Below the pieces are notes generated by a model that saw nothing but the letters and a program-made list of their open reading frames with translations, searched no databases and had not been told where the DNA came from. Of a stretch of DNA of 64,000 nt, positions 32,805 to 42,970 are shown one piece after another. Positions within the stretch are counted from its first letter, which is position 1. Each line of letters begins with the position of its first letter. The stretch is from Budorcas taxicolor (taxonomy: Eukaryota > Chordata > Mammalia > Artiodactyla > Bovidae): positions 51,270,001-51,334,000 of the forward strand of contig NC_068915.1 of NCBI RefSeq assembly GCF_023091745.1, in the 5' to 3' direction. The position numbers and the translations under genes are program-made.

Positions 32805-32960
32805 ATGAACAAGGTAGATAGGGTCTCTTCCATTATAGAACTTACAGTTTGGTGGCAAAAGTAGACACTGAACAGAAAATCACGTTACTGATTAATTACA
32901 ATTGTGGTAACCAATAACATAGCAGAGTGAGATCCAGTCTGAAGGGCCACATATGAACGC
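32805..32960 (+). mobile_element. Ancient mammalian repeat fragment (family uncertain)
   Basis: 'agggtctcttccattatag', 'aacttacagtttggtggc' and 'gacactgaacagaaaatcac' resemble a widespread old repeat ('tggagcttacagtctagtggg' type). Two further probable copies lie at 34010-34325 and 41645-42540. Confidence 0.4.
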
Positions 32961-32964
32961 ATCA

Positions 32965-33594
32965 GCCACGTAAATGTTTATAAAATGCTTGGAAAGCTTC
33001 TAAACTTACATATATTATTTTTTTGCAAAAGTCTTCATAGAAAATAATTTTTATATTTAATTACATTAAATGAAGTTAGTAAAAATAATTATTTTATTTA
33101 ATTTTTAGCATTTGCCTTTCTAAAACATAAAAGCTATGGTAACCTAAATATAGGTAAACACAACTGAGAGAGAGACTTAACTAGGTAGTCATAATATATC
33201 CACAGAATTTTTTGTTTTGTGTTGGGGCAATAGTAAGTAGTAAACAGATAGTAAATCGTATAACTTATGTTTTCAGGGAAATAATTGTTAAAAACAAAAA
33301 GAAAGTTTATATACTGGTATTATGTTAAGCTTGACGTCATTCTCCTTTTTCTTCTCAATTTCTCTTTCTCTCCTTCTGTCAGTTTATCTTTCTATAATCT
33401 CATTTAATTCAAACGGTAACACAATATGTAAGCAGTATAATTTCTCTTGTTTGAATAAACTAAAATTTAGAGATTTTTAAGCAATTTCTTCAGAAAAACA
33501 AATTAAGTGGCATAGGGTGAAATTCAAATGCAATTTTCTCTGATAAAAATCCTGTACTCTTACTTGATTGGTTGTGTTTTGCAAAACATTTATT
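32965..33594. other. Unique AT-rich DNA
   Basis: No recognised feature. Confidence 0.5.
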
Positions 33595-33602
33595 AAATGC
33601 TT

Positions 33603-33962
33603 CAGTTCAGTTCAGTTCAGTTCGGTCACTCAGTCGTGTCTGACTCTTTGAGACCCCATGAACTGCAGCATGCCAGGCCTCCCTGTCCATCACCAACTCC
33701 CGGAGTCCACCCAAACCCATGTCTATTGAATCGGTGATGCCATCCAACCACTTTATCTTCTGTTGTCCCCTTCTCCTCCTGCCCTCAATCTTTCTCAACA
33801 TCAGGGTCTTTTCCAATGAGTCAGTTCTTTGCATCAGGTGGCCAAAGTATTGAAGTTTCAGCTTCAACATCAGTCCTTCCAATGAACACCCAGGACTGAT
33901 CTGCTTTAGGATGGACTGTTTGGATCTCCTTGCAGTCCAAGGGACTCTCAAGAGTCTTCTTC
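33603..33962 (-). mobile_element. BovB LINE 3' end (antisense), 8-bp TSD
   Basis: A 360-bp copy from the tail repeats to 'ctctcaagagtcttct'. The repeat aaatgctt lies at 33595-33602 and 33963-33970. Confidence 0.95.
33607..33951 (-). pseudogene. BovB ORF C-terminus, open for 114 codons
   Basis: The frame is uninterrupted across the truncated copy: VPWTARRSKQSILKQISPG, LKLQYFGHLMQRTDSLEKTL, QQKIKWLDGITDSIDMGLG and ELVMDREAWHAAVHGVSKSQ. This is the tail of the BovB protein; its exact function is not established. Lack of stops over 345 bases suggests a fairly recent insertion, but the 5' truncation makes it dead. Confidence 0.88.
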
Positions 33963-34009
33963 AAATGCTTACCTTGGACTAAAGTTTATTTTAGGCAAGA
34001 GAGAAATAA

Positions 34010-34325
34010 AGATGAGTTGGATATGAGTCTTGATTGCAGGGTGGTATACACATAAAAGTAATGGAGAACAATAATTTTTTTAAGAAAGAAAAAGCAGAAA
34101 TGCCAAATATCTACAGGTTAGAGGGTTCAAGAGGTCTTCACAGAAGAGACACCCTTAAGCTAAATCTTTTTTTTTTTAATTTTAAAATCTTTAATTCTTA
34201 CATGTGTTCCCAAACATGAACCCCCCTTAAAGAAAAGTCAGAATTTACCCTGTAGAAAATGAATGTGAAAGGATATTGCAAGCAGGAAAATAACATATAG
34301 TAAAATCAAGGACTCAAAAGGCACT
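34010..34325 (+). mobile_element. Ancient mammalian repeat fragment, split by an L1 stub
   Basis: 'ggttcaagaggtcttcac' and 'gacacccttaagctaaat' before the L1 stub, and 'aatgtgaaaggatattgcaa' after it, match the order of the same old repeat seen at 41645. The attribution is tentative. Confidence 0.4.
34167..34226 (-). mobile_element. L1 3'-end stub (antisense, about 60 bp)
   Basis: A T11 run (reversed poly-A) is followed by 'aattttaaaatctttaattc', 'ttacatgtgttcccaaac' and 'atgaaccccc', which is only the last ~45 bases of a ruminant L1. The first 47 bases are identical to a second stub at 41592-41638. Confidence 0.8.
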
Positions 34326-34329
34326 TTAT

Positions 34330-35095
34330 ACAACTAGAGTATAGTAGGCATTATTAAACATGTTTCTGAAAAAAAAAAAAAAAAGAAAAGAAAAAGAGTG
34401 AGCTAGAGAGACAATGTCTTCACAAGCAGTGAGAGTTTTAATTAAATGGCTTATTGATTCTCCATATGAGAAAGAATTTCATATATTCTTAGTTTTTATT
34501 TTAAAGAAGTATGCTGTCTTAATTTTTTTCTTAATGTGCAGTTTATCTAAGCCTCAATTTGGAAAAAATTCTCTCAGTTGAGTAGAAAAGTACATCTGTT
34601 TCATGAAAAGAGTAATAGATGGCTCAAAGCAATCAATTACACAAATTGTAGTTTCAAGTTTTGTTTTTCTATTTATTTATTAAATGTCTTTGAGGGAATT
34701 TGTTTGACATGAAATCAAAAGAGGTTTGTGGAAATTGTATTATCTATTTCATGACAATGCATAATAAGCTACCGAATGAAGGATTAGTTACCTTTGTCAT
34801 TGAACAGTTAAAGGGAATGTAAGTTTATTTTCTTGTCAGCAGAATACATTAACTTGGTTGTTCTTTGCATACTTTGACATTCCAAAAGAGATTTTTTTTT
34901 TGCAGTAAATAATATCTAAATGCTATATCAAAAGCCAAGAATGCTTTTCATCTTTCCAGTTTGGCATGTATTTTTATTCAAGAACATTCCCATTTATACC
35001 AAAATCCTGTTTGAGCAATTGCAATCATCATTTGCTCTTCCTTGTACCCTCATCCATACTTAAATCATCAACTCTTGTTAGTGAGCCAGTTATTT
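34330..35095. other. Unique AT-rich DNA with A-run
   Basis: An A-rich tract sits at 34369-34399 (starting with about 17 A). Nothing else is recognised. Confidence 0.5.
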
Positions 35096-35099
35096 CCAA

Positions 35100-35515
35100 A
35101 GCCAGAAAGAAAAACACCCATGTAGTATACTAACACATATATATGGAATTTAGAAAGATGGTAATGATAACCCTGTATGCGAGACAACAAAAGAGACACA
35201 GATGTATGGAACAGTCTTTTGACTCTGTGGGAGAGGGGGGAGGGGGATGATTTGGGAGAATGGCATTGAAACATATATAATATCATATATGAAATGAATC
35301 ACCAGTCCAGTTTCGATGCATGATACAGGATGCTTCGGGCTGGTGCACTGGGATGACCCAGAGGGATGGTATGAAGAGGGAGGTGGGAGAGGGGTTCAGG
35401 ATGGGGAACATGTATGCACCTGTGGTGGATTCATGCCGATGTATGGCAAAACCAATACAATATTGTAAAGTAATTAGGCTCCAATTAAAATAAATAAATT
35501 TATATTTTTAAAAAA
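35100..35515 (+). mobile_element. Young L1 LINE 3' end (sense, about 415 bp)
   Basis: 'agccagaaagaaaaacaccc', 'actaacacatatatatggaa', 'gacccagagggatggtatg', 'ttcatgccgatgtatggc', 'caatattgtaaagtaatt' and the variant end 'ggctccaattaaaataaata'. It is 3'UTR only. No clear target duplication was found. The 72-codon minus frame is its shadow. Confidence 0.92.
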
Positions 35516-35639
35516 AGTAATTAAAAAATAGAAAAAAAACAAACAAACAAAGGGAGCTTTATTCTCCTTTTCCTAAAGATGAAAACAACAGGAATGATTA
35601 AATGCTACATGTAAATGGCAGATTGCAATTTAATGCTGT

Positions 35640-36030
35640 AATGGACTGAGATGTGTCATTCCTCCTCCCTCCCAAAAAAAGTCCTGTGTTGAAACTCTAG
35701 TCTCCCATGGGATTGTATGCAGAGACTTTAATGAAGTAATAAAGTTAAATGAGGTCATAAAGTTGAACTTCTAACATGATAGGACAATTATCTTTAAGAA
35801 AAAAGAGGAGACAACTCTTTTTTCCTGTGTACAGAGGAATGACCATGTGAGATCACAGTGAGAAGGCAGCCGTCTGCAAGCAAGGAAGAGAGTCTCACCA
35901 GAAACCAACTCTGCTGGCCCCTTGGTCTTGGACTTCCAGACTCCAGACTGCCATTATAAATTTATTTTCTTTAAGCCACCCCAATAGTGGTATGGTAACC
36001 TATCATGGCAGCCCTAGGAGAATAATACAA
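35640..36030 (+). mobile_element. MLT1-like MaLR LTR (sense)
   Basis: 'aatggactgagatgtgtc', 'gagaaggcagccgtctgc', 'aagcaaggaagagagtctc', 'accagaaaccaactctgctg', 'tcttggacttccagactcc', 'tataaatttattttc' and 'tcatggcagccctagg' follow the MLT1 LTR closely. It is a solo LTR. Confidence 0.85.
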
Positions 36031-36034
36031 ATGG

Positions 36035-36785
36035 TAACTTGGTATTTTCTAAGATACAGGAATGAGAACAACTTACCACCCACCTCCCCTCTCCCCACCC
36101 CACACACACACACTTAAAGAGCTTCAATGGAAATAACTCTGGCAGACTTTGAAGATGGGCTTATAACACATAGAATCTGTAAAGTAGATTTAACCCTACA
36201 GAACTTTGTGTACCTTCAATAAATTCTAGAGTTGTACTGCTCCAGACTGACCATGGGTGTTCACTCTTTAAACCTAACTTACATTTGCCTCTTGCCAATG
36301 AATCAGCAGCAAATGAATCCTAGGTGCAACTTATTCAACTGTTTTCCTTCAAGTTGCCAAAGATTTGGAAAAGGTACTAAATTTTTTACTGGTTCAAAAA
36401 ATACTGTTGTTTATGTCAAATAATATCTACTCTTATTAGTCTGACAGACTATTTAATGTTATTAATTGAAAAAATATAGTCAAATACTTGATTACCACTT
36501 TCAGTTTGTCTTCAAGAAAGTAATTCAGGAGAAATCTATTTATCAAAAAGAATTTAAAAAAATAACAATTAATACCTGGATTTTGTGATGGTTAAATAAG
36601 AAGACCACCATCAGATATTAAGTATCTGATACATAAGAGCTCCATCAATGTTTAATATGAATTACTAAGAAAAATGTACTGTGACATACCTTTTGAGATG
36701 TGTAGGAACACATTATTGTGTTTTCTTCCATTATGATTATACTTCTCTAGTTCTATGTGTTATTTTTTTTTTAAAAGAAGTCCAT
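36035..36785. other. Unique DNA with short C/CA-rich patch
   Basis: A C-rich and (ca)n patch lies at 36078-36113. No gene or repeat is recognised elsewhere. Confidence 0.5.
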
Positions 36786-36786
36786 A

Positions 36787-36991
36787 TGCATTTAATCGTG
36801 TCTGACTCTGTGATCCTTTTGACTGTAGCCCACCAGGCTCCTCTATCCTTAGGAATTTTTATACAAGAATGCTGGAGTAGGTTGCCATTTCCTTCTCCAG
36901 GGGGTCTTCCCAACCCAGGTATCAAACCATCATATCCTGTGTCTTCTGCATTGCAGGTGAATTCTTTACCTGTTAAACCAATGGGGAAGCC
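36787..36991 (-). mobile_element. Bov-tA SINE (antisense)
   Basis: From 'gcatttaatcgtgtctgact' to 'ttaaaccaatggggaagccc', with 'caagaatgctggagtagg'. Overlapping frames on both strands are SINE text. Confidence 0.9.
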
Positions 36992-36992
36992 C

Positions 36993-37854
36993 TTTATAAG
37001 AAGAATTTTTACTTAATTCAAATTTTCTTAATGTTAAACTCCTATTCACCTTATTCAAATGTGACATAAGTAAAGCACTCCTCTGGAAAATGAATGATTG
37101 ACACATTTAGAAAAAAATAAAAACACTAAAATCTTCAGGAGTTTTAATTTGGTTTAAAGGAGCTAACCAAAATTACCACGGCATTGAATCTTATCTTACC
37201 AAACCCTATAGCTTCAGTTCCTGAGATATTACTAAACATAATTATCTTCATATTAAATTAAAATCTTAGACTCAAGTTCTATCAGTTTGGCACTGACAAA
37301 TTTTCTTCTCCATAAGGAGTATTAGTACAGCCAGAAGAGACTTCAAATACTTAATATTCATTTTGTTCTTAGATCAAACTTATAATGGAAAGAGTTATTT
37401 CCATTTAAAAAGTGAAGGACCTAAATCTAGTAGTCAAGGTTGCTGTGATTAAGAGATGAAACCGAGGCATATCAAATTCCAAGAATTTTTTTGAGTAAAA
37501 TTGATTCAAATGAAGCAACATACAATCTAGCAGATAGAAGGGAGGTCTGTGGAGCTCCTCCAAAATGAAAAAAACTTTTATGAGTAGAAGGGAACAGGAA
37601 TAAGATATGAGGCCAAAAAAAAAGCGGGGTGGTGGGGGTGATGGTGGGCGATTATTGCAAAATTAGTTTCCCTTAGGAGATGGCCGGAGTCTGTCAGGCA
37701 GATTACTTAACTAAGGCTAATCAGACAGTTGATTGTCTGGTTGAAGATTCTATTTATGAGAGAGCCAAAACTGTAGTTAAGTCTTGGTTTGGTGACCTGC
37801 ACTTAGCACAAGCCATTCCATTTTGGACCTCTTGTCTTATTTTTAACACTAAGC
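36993..37854. other. Unique DNA with G-rich patch
   Basis: A G-rich patch (37624-37649) has runs of 4, 5 and 3 G. The 64-codon frame at 37680 has no recognisable domain. Nothing else is identified. Confidence 0.5.
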
Positions 37855-37861
37855 ATCAAGG

Positions 37862-38065
37862 GCTTCCCTTGTAGTTCAGTCGGTAAAGAATCTGCCTGCA
37901 GTGCCGGAGACCCAGGTTTGATCCCTGGGTTGGGACGATCCCCTTGAGAAGGAAATGGCTACCCACTCCAGTATCCTTGCCTGGAAAATCTCATGGACAG
38001 AGGAGCCTGGTGGGCTGCACCCCATGGTGTCACAAAGAGTCGGGCACGACTGAGCGACTAACACT
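37862..38065 (+). mobile_element. Bov-tA SINE (sense) with 7-bp TSD
   Basis: Close to consensus: 'gcttcccttgtagttcagtc', 'aggtttgatccctgggttgg', 'gtcgggcacgactgagcgac'. The repeat atcaagg lies at 37855-37861 and 38066-38072. Confidence 0.94.
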
Positions 38066-38072
38066 ATCAAGG

Positions 38073-38388
38073 TTGAAAGAATTTTGAACTTTCTCATCCC
38101 AATGTTCGTGATCTTTTTACTGCAGCTAAAAATTTAGATTTCATAAATCATTTTTCACATGCAATTCTTTTTTCATTTTTTAAATATTTTGATTCCATTT
38201 ATTATAACTGACATTGCATTGCCTGTAAACAGTTTCAATTAATAATATAATCCGGAATGGAAAAAATATAGTGATGTTAGTTCCTAGGAAAGTGCAAAAT
38301 TATAGTGTATTAATGTTAATATCAACATCATTTGTAATATATGAGTCTTTGAAAAATATAAAATAAGTTATAACTGAGAAATCTTATT
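38073..38388. other. Unique AT-rich DNA
   Basis: No recognised feature. Confidence 0.5.
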
Positions 38389-38400
38389 TTTAAGAAAATG

Positions 38401-38606
38401 TTGTTTAGTCACTAAGTCATGTCCGGCTCTTTGAGATCCCTTGGACTATAGCCTGCCAAGCTCCTCTGTCTATGGAATTTTTGAGGCAGGAATACTGGAG
38501 TGGGTTGCCATTTCCTTCTCCAGGGGGTTTTCTGACCTAAGGATTGAACTTGCCTCTCTTGCATTGGCAGGCAGCTTCTTTACCACTGAGTCACAAGGGA
38601 AGCCCC
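38401..38606 (-). mobile_element. Bov-tA SINE (antisense) with 12-bp TSD
   Basis: From 'ttgtttagtcactaagtcat' to 'ctgagtcacaagggaagccc'. The repeat tttaagaaaatg / tttaagagaatg (one mismatch) lies at 38389-38400 and 38607-38618. Confidence 0.93.
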
Positions 38607-38618
38607 TTTAAGAGAATG

Positions 38619-39333
38619 GATCTGGGTAAAAAAAAATATATGTATAGTTAGTATCTGCAGCTCAGATAAAGTTAATACTTCTAGCATATGAAATTACATG
38701 TTATACCTAAGTCCAAGTGACCCTTACCTGAGATTATGGAAAAAAAAACCAAGAATTGTAAAGAAAATTCAGAGAGGCTAATTTACTAAAGATAAAAAAG
38801 AATTTTTAGCAGAAATTTTCTGTTGGATGATTACTTAACTATAATGTCAAAGATTCCAGATTTTACAAACTGAGATAATTAAGGTAGGTGATACTAATAC
38901 CATTAAACTGGGTTCTTCGGTGATTAGATATAAAAGTATTCCAAGAGATTCTCTTGTTTTAATCAATGGAAGTGCCCACAAAGGTGAATTAAATATGGTA
39001 TTATTTTACTTAGTTTACATGTGATTAACCTTTAAGGAGGAAAAGATATAGGCTCAAATATTTGCTTTCAAATTAATAGGCATTCATTTTTAAATCAAAG
39101 GAATTTCCTTGTTAGCCATATGAAAAAATATCTATTTCAAATAAATTTTTTTCTAAGGCTTTTATAACTACCACCAAAAATAGACGCTAAAGATACAGAA
39201 AATAAATGAAAATACATGACATTGTAGATTAGGTGACAATTTCAGGATTCCTATAGAGTAGTCACACACAATAAAAGATACACAGCTAAATTTGAATTTC
39301 AGAAAAACAGCAGATATTTGTTTACTATATGTC
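38619..39333. other. Unique AT-rich DNA
   Basis: No recognised feature. Confidence 0.5.
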
Positions 39334-39412
39334 ACGAGCTAAACTGTGTTCCCTCCGAATTCATACACTGAAGTTCTATCCCCCTCTGCATCTTAGTGTG
39401 ACTGTATTTGGT

Positions 39413-39897
39413 GATGTGCGTGTGTGCTCAGTCGCTTAGTCATGTGGGGCTTGATCGACCTCATGGACCGTAGCCCACCAGGCTCCTCTGTCCATGGGGT
39501 TCTCAAGGCAAAAATACTGCAGTGGGTTACCATTCCCTTTTCCAAGGGATCTTCCTGACCCTTTTTATCGAACCCATGTCTCTTGTGTCTCCTGCATTGA
39601 CAAGCAGATTCTATACTACTGTGCCACCTGGGGTATTCTTGCCCGGAAAATCCCATGGACGGAGGAGCCTGGAAAGCTGCAGTCCATGGGGTCACTGAGG
39701 GTCGGACATGACTAAGCGACTTCACTTTCACTTTTCACTTTCATGCATTGGAGAAGGAAATGGCAACCCACTCCATTGTTCTTGCCTGGAGAATCCCAGT
39801 GAGGGAGGAGCCTGGTAAGCCGCCGTCTATGGGGTCACGAGAGTCGAACACAACTGAAGTGACAGCACCAGCAGCAGCAGTGCCACCTGGGAAGCCC
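39413..39897 (-). mobile_element. Bov-tA SINE (antisense), host of a nested SINE
   Basis: Runs from 'gtgctcagtcgcttagtca' to 'ctgtgccacctggg', then resumes after the nested BOV-A2 with 'aagccc'. It lies within the MLT1. Confidence 0.9.
39633..39880 (+). mobile_element. BOV-A2 SINE (sense) nested in Bov-tA, 11-bp TSD
   Basis: 5'-truncated dimer starting at 'gtattcttgcccggaaaatc', with the linker 'cttcactttcacttttcac' and a (cag)n end. The repeat tgccacctggg lies at 39622-39632 and 39881-39891. Confidence 0.94.
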
Positions 39898-40189
39898 GTT
39901 TTTAAAGACAGATACTATAAAAAAGTAATTAAGTTAAAATGATGTTATTAGGATGGGCCAGTATCACTGGTGTTCTTATAAGAAGAGGACATATGGACAT
40001 TGGTATGTACAGAAGGAAGACGTACAAACACAGGGAAAAGATGGCCACTGACAAGCCAAGGAGAGAGACCCCAGAAAAAAACAACCCTGCCAACCCTGCC
40101 TCAGAGCTCCGGCTCCCAAAGTATGAGAAAATAAATTTCAGTCGTTTAATCAACACAATCTGTGATATTTTGTTTTGAAAGCCCTTACA

Positions 40190-40627
40190 AGTGAATATAG
40201 TACACTTTATTCACTCAATTTGGCAATTATAATTATGAAAAGTTGTAATTTGATACAGTGAAGGCAATGCTTTCAAAGAACTAGGTAAGAACATTAACTA
40301 TTAATTTTTTGTCATTAACATTCATGCTTGTATCCAGATTCTAACCACCTTTCATGAAGGGGAGAACTCAGTGTTTTAATTTACTTACATTTTGTATTCG
40401 CAATTACATTAAGGATAGTTCCATGGACAAAATTCAACTAAAGTTCCTATTTTCAATACTTAATATAATTCCATACTTTCCGAATGTACGATACAATCTT
40501 TTAAGACCTCTGCAACCTCAAATTTCTGGGATTTTATAGTATGGACCTAAAGGGGAAAAAAACCACTCACTTTATTCATTTCTTTCTTTGTCACATTATT
40601 CCCTATTCTTTTAAATTCACTCTTTTC
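40190..40627. other. Unique AT-rich DNA
   Basis: No recognised feature. Confidence 0.5.
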
Positions 40628-40639
40628 CTGTTCATAATA

Positions 40640-40845
40640 TGGCTATGTTAGTCTCAGTTGGGTCCAACTCTGCAATTCCATGGACTATAGCCCGCCAGGC
40701 TACTCTGTCCATGGAACTCTCCAGGCAAGAATACTGGAGTGGTTATCCATTCCCTTCTCCAGGGGATCTTCCTGACACAGGATCAAATCCTGGTCTTCCA
40801 CTTTGTAAGCAGATTCTTAACTGTCTGAGACACTAAGGAGGCCCT
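40640..40845 (-). mobile_element. Bov-tA SINE (antisense) with 12-bp TSD
   Basis: From 'tggctatgttagtctcagtt' to 'tgagacactaaggaggcc'. The perfect repeat ctgttcataata lies at 40628-40639 and 40846-40857. Confidence 0.94.
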
Positions 40846-40857
40846 CTGTTCATAATA

Positions 40858-41150
40858 GGCTTTAGTTTTTTAAGGAAATGTACAGTATGTAAGAGAAGAA
40901 AGTAGAAAATAAAAATTATTATTTCCACCACCTGAAAATAACAATTTTAACATGTTTTTGATCATTTTCTTCTCTTAATTTCATTGTATTCAATGAATTT
41001 TAAGTGGTCTGTGTGTATATGTGTGTGTATGCATGTATAGGTGAGTATACATCCCCTTTGAACACCTCCTCCACATAAACTCCTATTGTGTGGAACCATC
41101 TATAATGAGAGTATAAAACCTTTAACAGTTTTATCTTTTGTAGTGGCCAA
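40858..41150. other. Unique AT-rich DNA with (TG)n patch
   Basis: A tg/ta-rich patch lies at 41011-41040. Nothing else is recognised. Confidence 0.45.
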
Positions 41151-41154
41151 GAGA

Positions 41155-41590
41155 ATTAACTTTTAAGGTTTCCAACTGCAGGGAGAAAAGTCACTATGCA
41201 CCCCAGGAATTGGGCTTTTAATTCCATCACGTGATTGGCATCAAGGCTGTGCTTCCTTCTGGCTGCTCTTAGCTGATAATTAAGCATGGCACTGCTGTGA
41301 AGGCAAGCCAATTTCTGGGGGTCATGACCCTTTCATGGGCAACTTTGGTGCAAGCACTCCCCAGTGGCCTTGCTGAATGTTCCTTAGACTTGCACTATAG
41401 CTAAGATGCCTCTGCCCAATTTATTTTCTTCCTTTCTTCCCCTCTCCTTTCCTGTTTCCCTTCTTTTCTTCTTTTTCCCTCCCTGTTTTCCTTCCTACTC
41501 TCTTTCTTTTAGTGTCCTCTTTTCCACAGGCATCAAATATCACAGAGGTCACTGCCAAACCACTTCAGGGGTATAAACATTAAATTTATT
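41155..41590. other. GC-richer unique segment and CT-rich tract
   Basis: 41155-41420 is clearly less AT-rich than its surroundings and contains the E-box-like cacgtg at 41229-41234; I do not recognise a repeat in it. It is followed by a pyrimidine-rich tract at 41424-41511. It could be an undiagnosed LTR or a conserved non-coding block. Confidence 0.4.
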
Positions 41591-41591
41591 A

Positions 41592-41638
41592 TTTTTTTTT
41601 AATTTTAAAATCTTTAATTCTTACATGTGTTCCCAAAC
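41592..41638 (-). mobile_element. L1 3'-end stub (antisense, about 47 bp)
   Basis: A T9 run followed by 'aattttaaaatctttaattc' and 'ttacatgtgttcccaaac'. It is identical to the start of the stub at 34167. A 6-bp repeat ttatta flanks it (41586-41591 and 41639-41644; aaatttatta / aaacttatta if one mismatch is allowed). Confidence 0.75.
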
Positions 41639-41644
41639 TTATTA

Positions 41645-42540
41645 CTGGAAACACAAAGGTGAAGAAGGCAGACAAGGTTCTCATAAAACAGTTCATATTC
41701 TAATTAGAAGAAATAGACAATAAATGCATAAGTACATATAAATATGTCAAAATGCTAGATAACTAAATGCTATGGTAATATTATGGTAATTGACAAGGAA
41801 TCAATTATAGGTTGGGTAGGTAAGGGAAAAGTCTCAATAAATGGCAGTTAAGGGAGATTTTCCTAACTGGAAGTGGCCCTAGTAAGCAGCCTTGTGAAGG
41901 TCAAGGGAAAATCTTCCAACTCAAAGATAAGGGAAAAATTTAGGTTGACAAGATAAAGACAAGAAATGAAGTCAATAAGAATTGAGGTTAGAGACATGAT
42001 AAGGAACAGGACCAAAGAAACCTTTAAAAAACAATGTATTATATTTGGACATAAACCAGGATAATATGTCTGGATATGTGATGAGAATCACTGGAGGATT
42101 TTAAGAAAAGGAATTTTAGGATATGATTTATATCTTAAAAGACCATGCTATTTGAAGAGAGATAATCAGAGGCAATAATAATATAAAAATATTAGAAACC
42201 TATTCTACTATTCTAATAGTTCAGAAAAGAAATAGTGATGATTTCACCTGTAGCAATAGGAAAAAAAAAAAAAAAAGTGAAAGTTAGTTACACAGTTGTG
42301 TCTGACTCTTCATGATCCCATGGACTGTAGCCTGCCCAGCTCCTCTGTCCATGGAATTCTGCAGGCATGAGTACTGGAGTGGGTTGCCATTTCCTTCTCC
42401 AGGGGATCTTCCTGAATCAGGGATCGAACCCAGCTCTCCTTCATGCAGGCAGATTCTTTACCAACTGAGCCACTAAGATGGTCTAATTTAGGATGAACTT
42501 TGGAATAAACTTGCTGATGGACTGGATACAAGAAATGGAG
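41645..42540 (+). mobile_element. Ancient mammalian repeat, split by a SINE (family uncertain)
   Basis: 'cagttcatattctaattag', 'aaatgctatggtaatatt', 'agatcattttcc'-type decay, 'cactggaggattttaagaaa', 'aaaagaccatgctatttg', 'gtgatgatttcacctgtag' and, after the SINE, 'cttgctgatggactggat' follow the order of a well-spread old repeat that I cannot name with certainty. Confidence 0.4.
42277..42481 (-). mobile_element. Bov-tA SINE (antisense) next to A16
   Basis: From 'gtgaaagttagttacacagt' to 'accaactgagccactaaga'. A run of 16 A (42261-42276) abuts its left edge. The minus-strand frame is SINE text. Confidence 0.92.
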
Positions 42541-42544
42541 GAAG

Positions 42545-42958
42545 CGCTATCATGGACCATATCAATATACGGTGTTTACAAACTGGGTGAATAGGCTTAC
42601 AGTGGTCTTGCTAACAGCGACTGAGGTGGGTGATATGTGTGTATGTATTGGATACATTTTTCACCCTTGATACACAAAAAGATATGTACTTGTGCCCAGG
42701 CACATGCTTTGAGGCAGAGGGAGACTGCTGCCCAGGTAGAAGGTAAAGATCAGTGAAAGGGTCCCATAACAAGAGAGGTGGTGTGTGTTCATAGCAGAAT
42801 GGAGACAACATGAAAGCTGCCCAGTGTCCTTTGGCCCCAGGAGCAGCTTCAGAGCTCAAGAATACACTGCTAGATTGGTAGATGGCTGGCATTGAAGTGC
42901 ATCTGTTGAAATTGGCTTTACTGACAGGAGATGCTCCTGTTTGTATAGCTTGTTCTGC
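42545..42958. other. Unique DNA
   Basis: No recognised repeat; a 93-codon minus frame (42611-42892) has no known domain. Confidence 0.45.
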
Positions 42959-42970
42959 CCCACCAGTGTA

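Larger units (their letters stand above)
39335..40180 (+). mobile_element. MLT1-like MaLR LTR (sense), split by SINEs
   Basis: Left part 39335-39412 ('gagctaaactgtgttccctc', 'gtgactgtatttggtgatg') continues at 39898-40180 ('tcttataagaagagg', 'acaaacacagggaaaagatg', 'gtatgagaaaataaatttca'). Between them sits a Bov-tA that itself carries a BOV-A2. Confidence 0.8.

Noticed and set aside
37624..37649. G-rich patch as a G-quadruplex
   Set aside because: Only three runs reach three or more G; the fourth is GG, so the case is weak.
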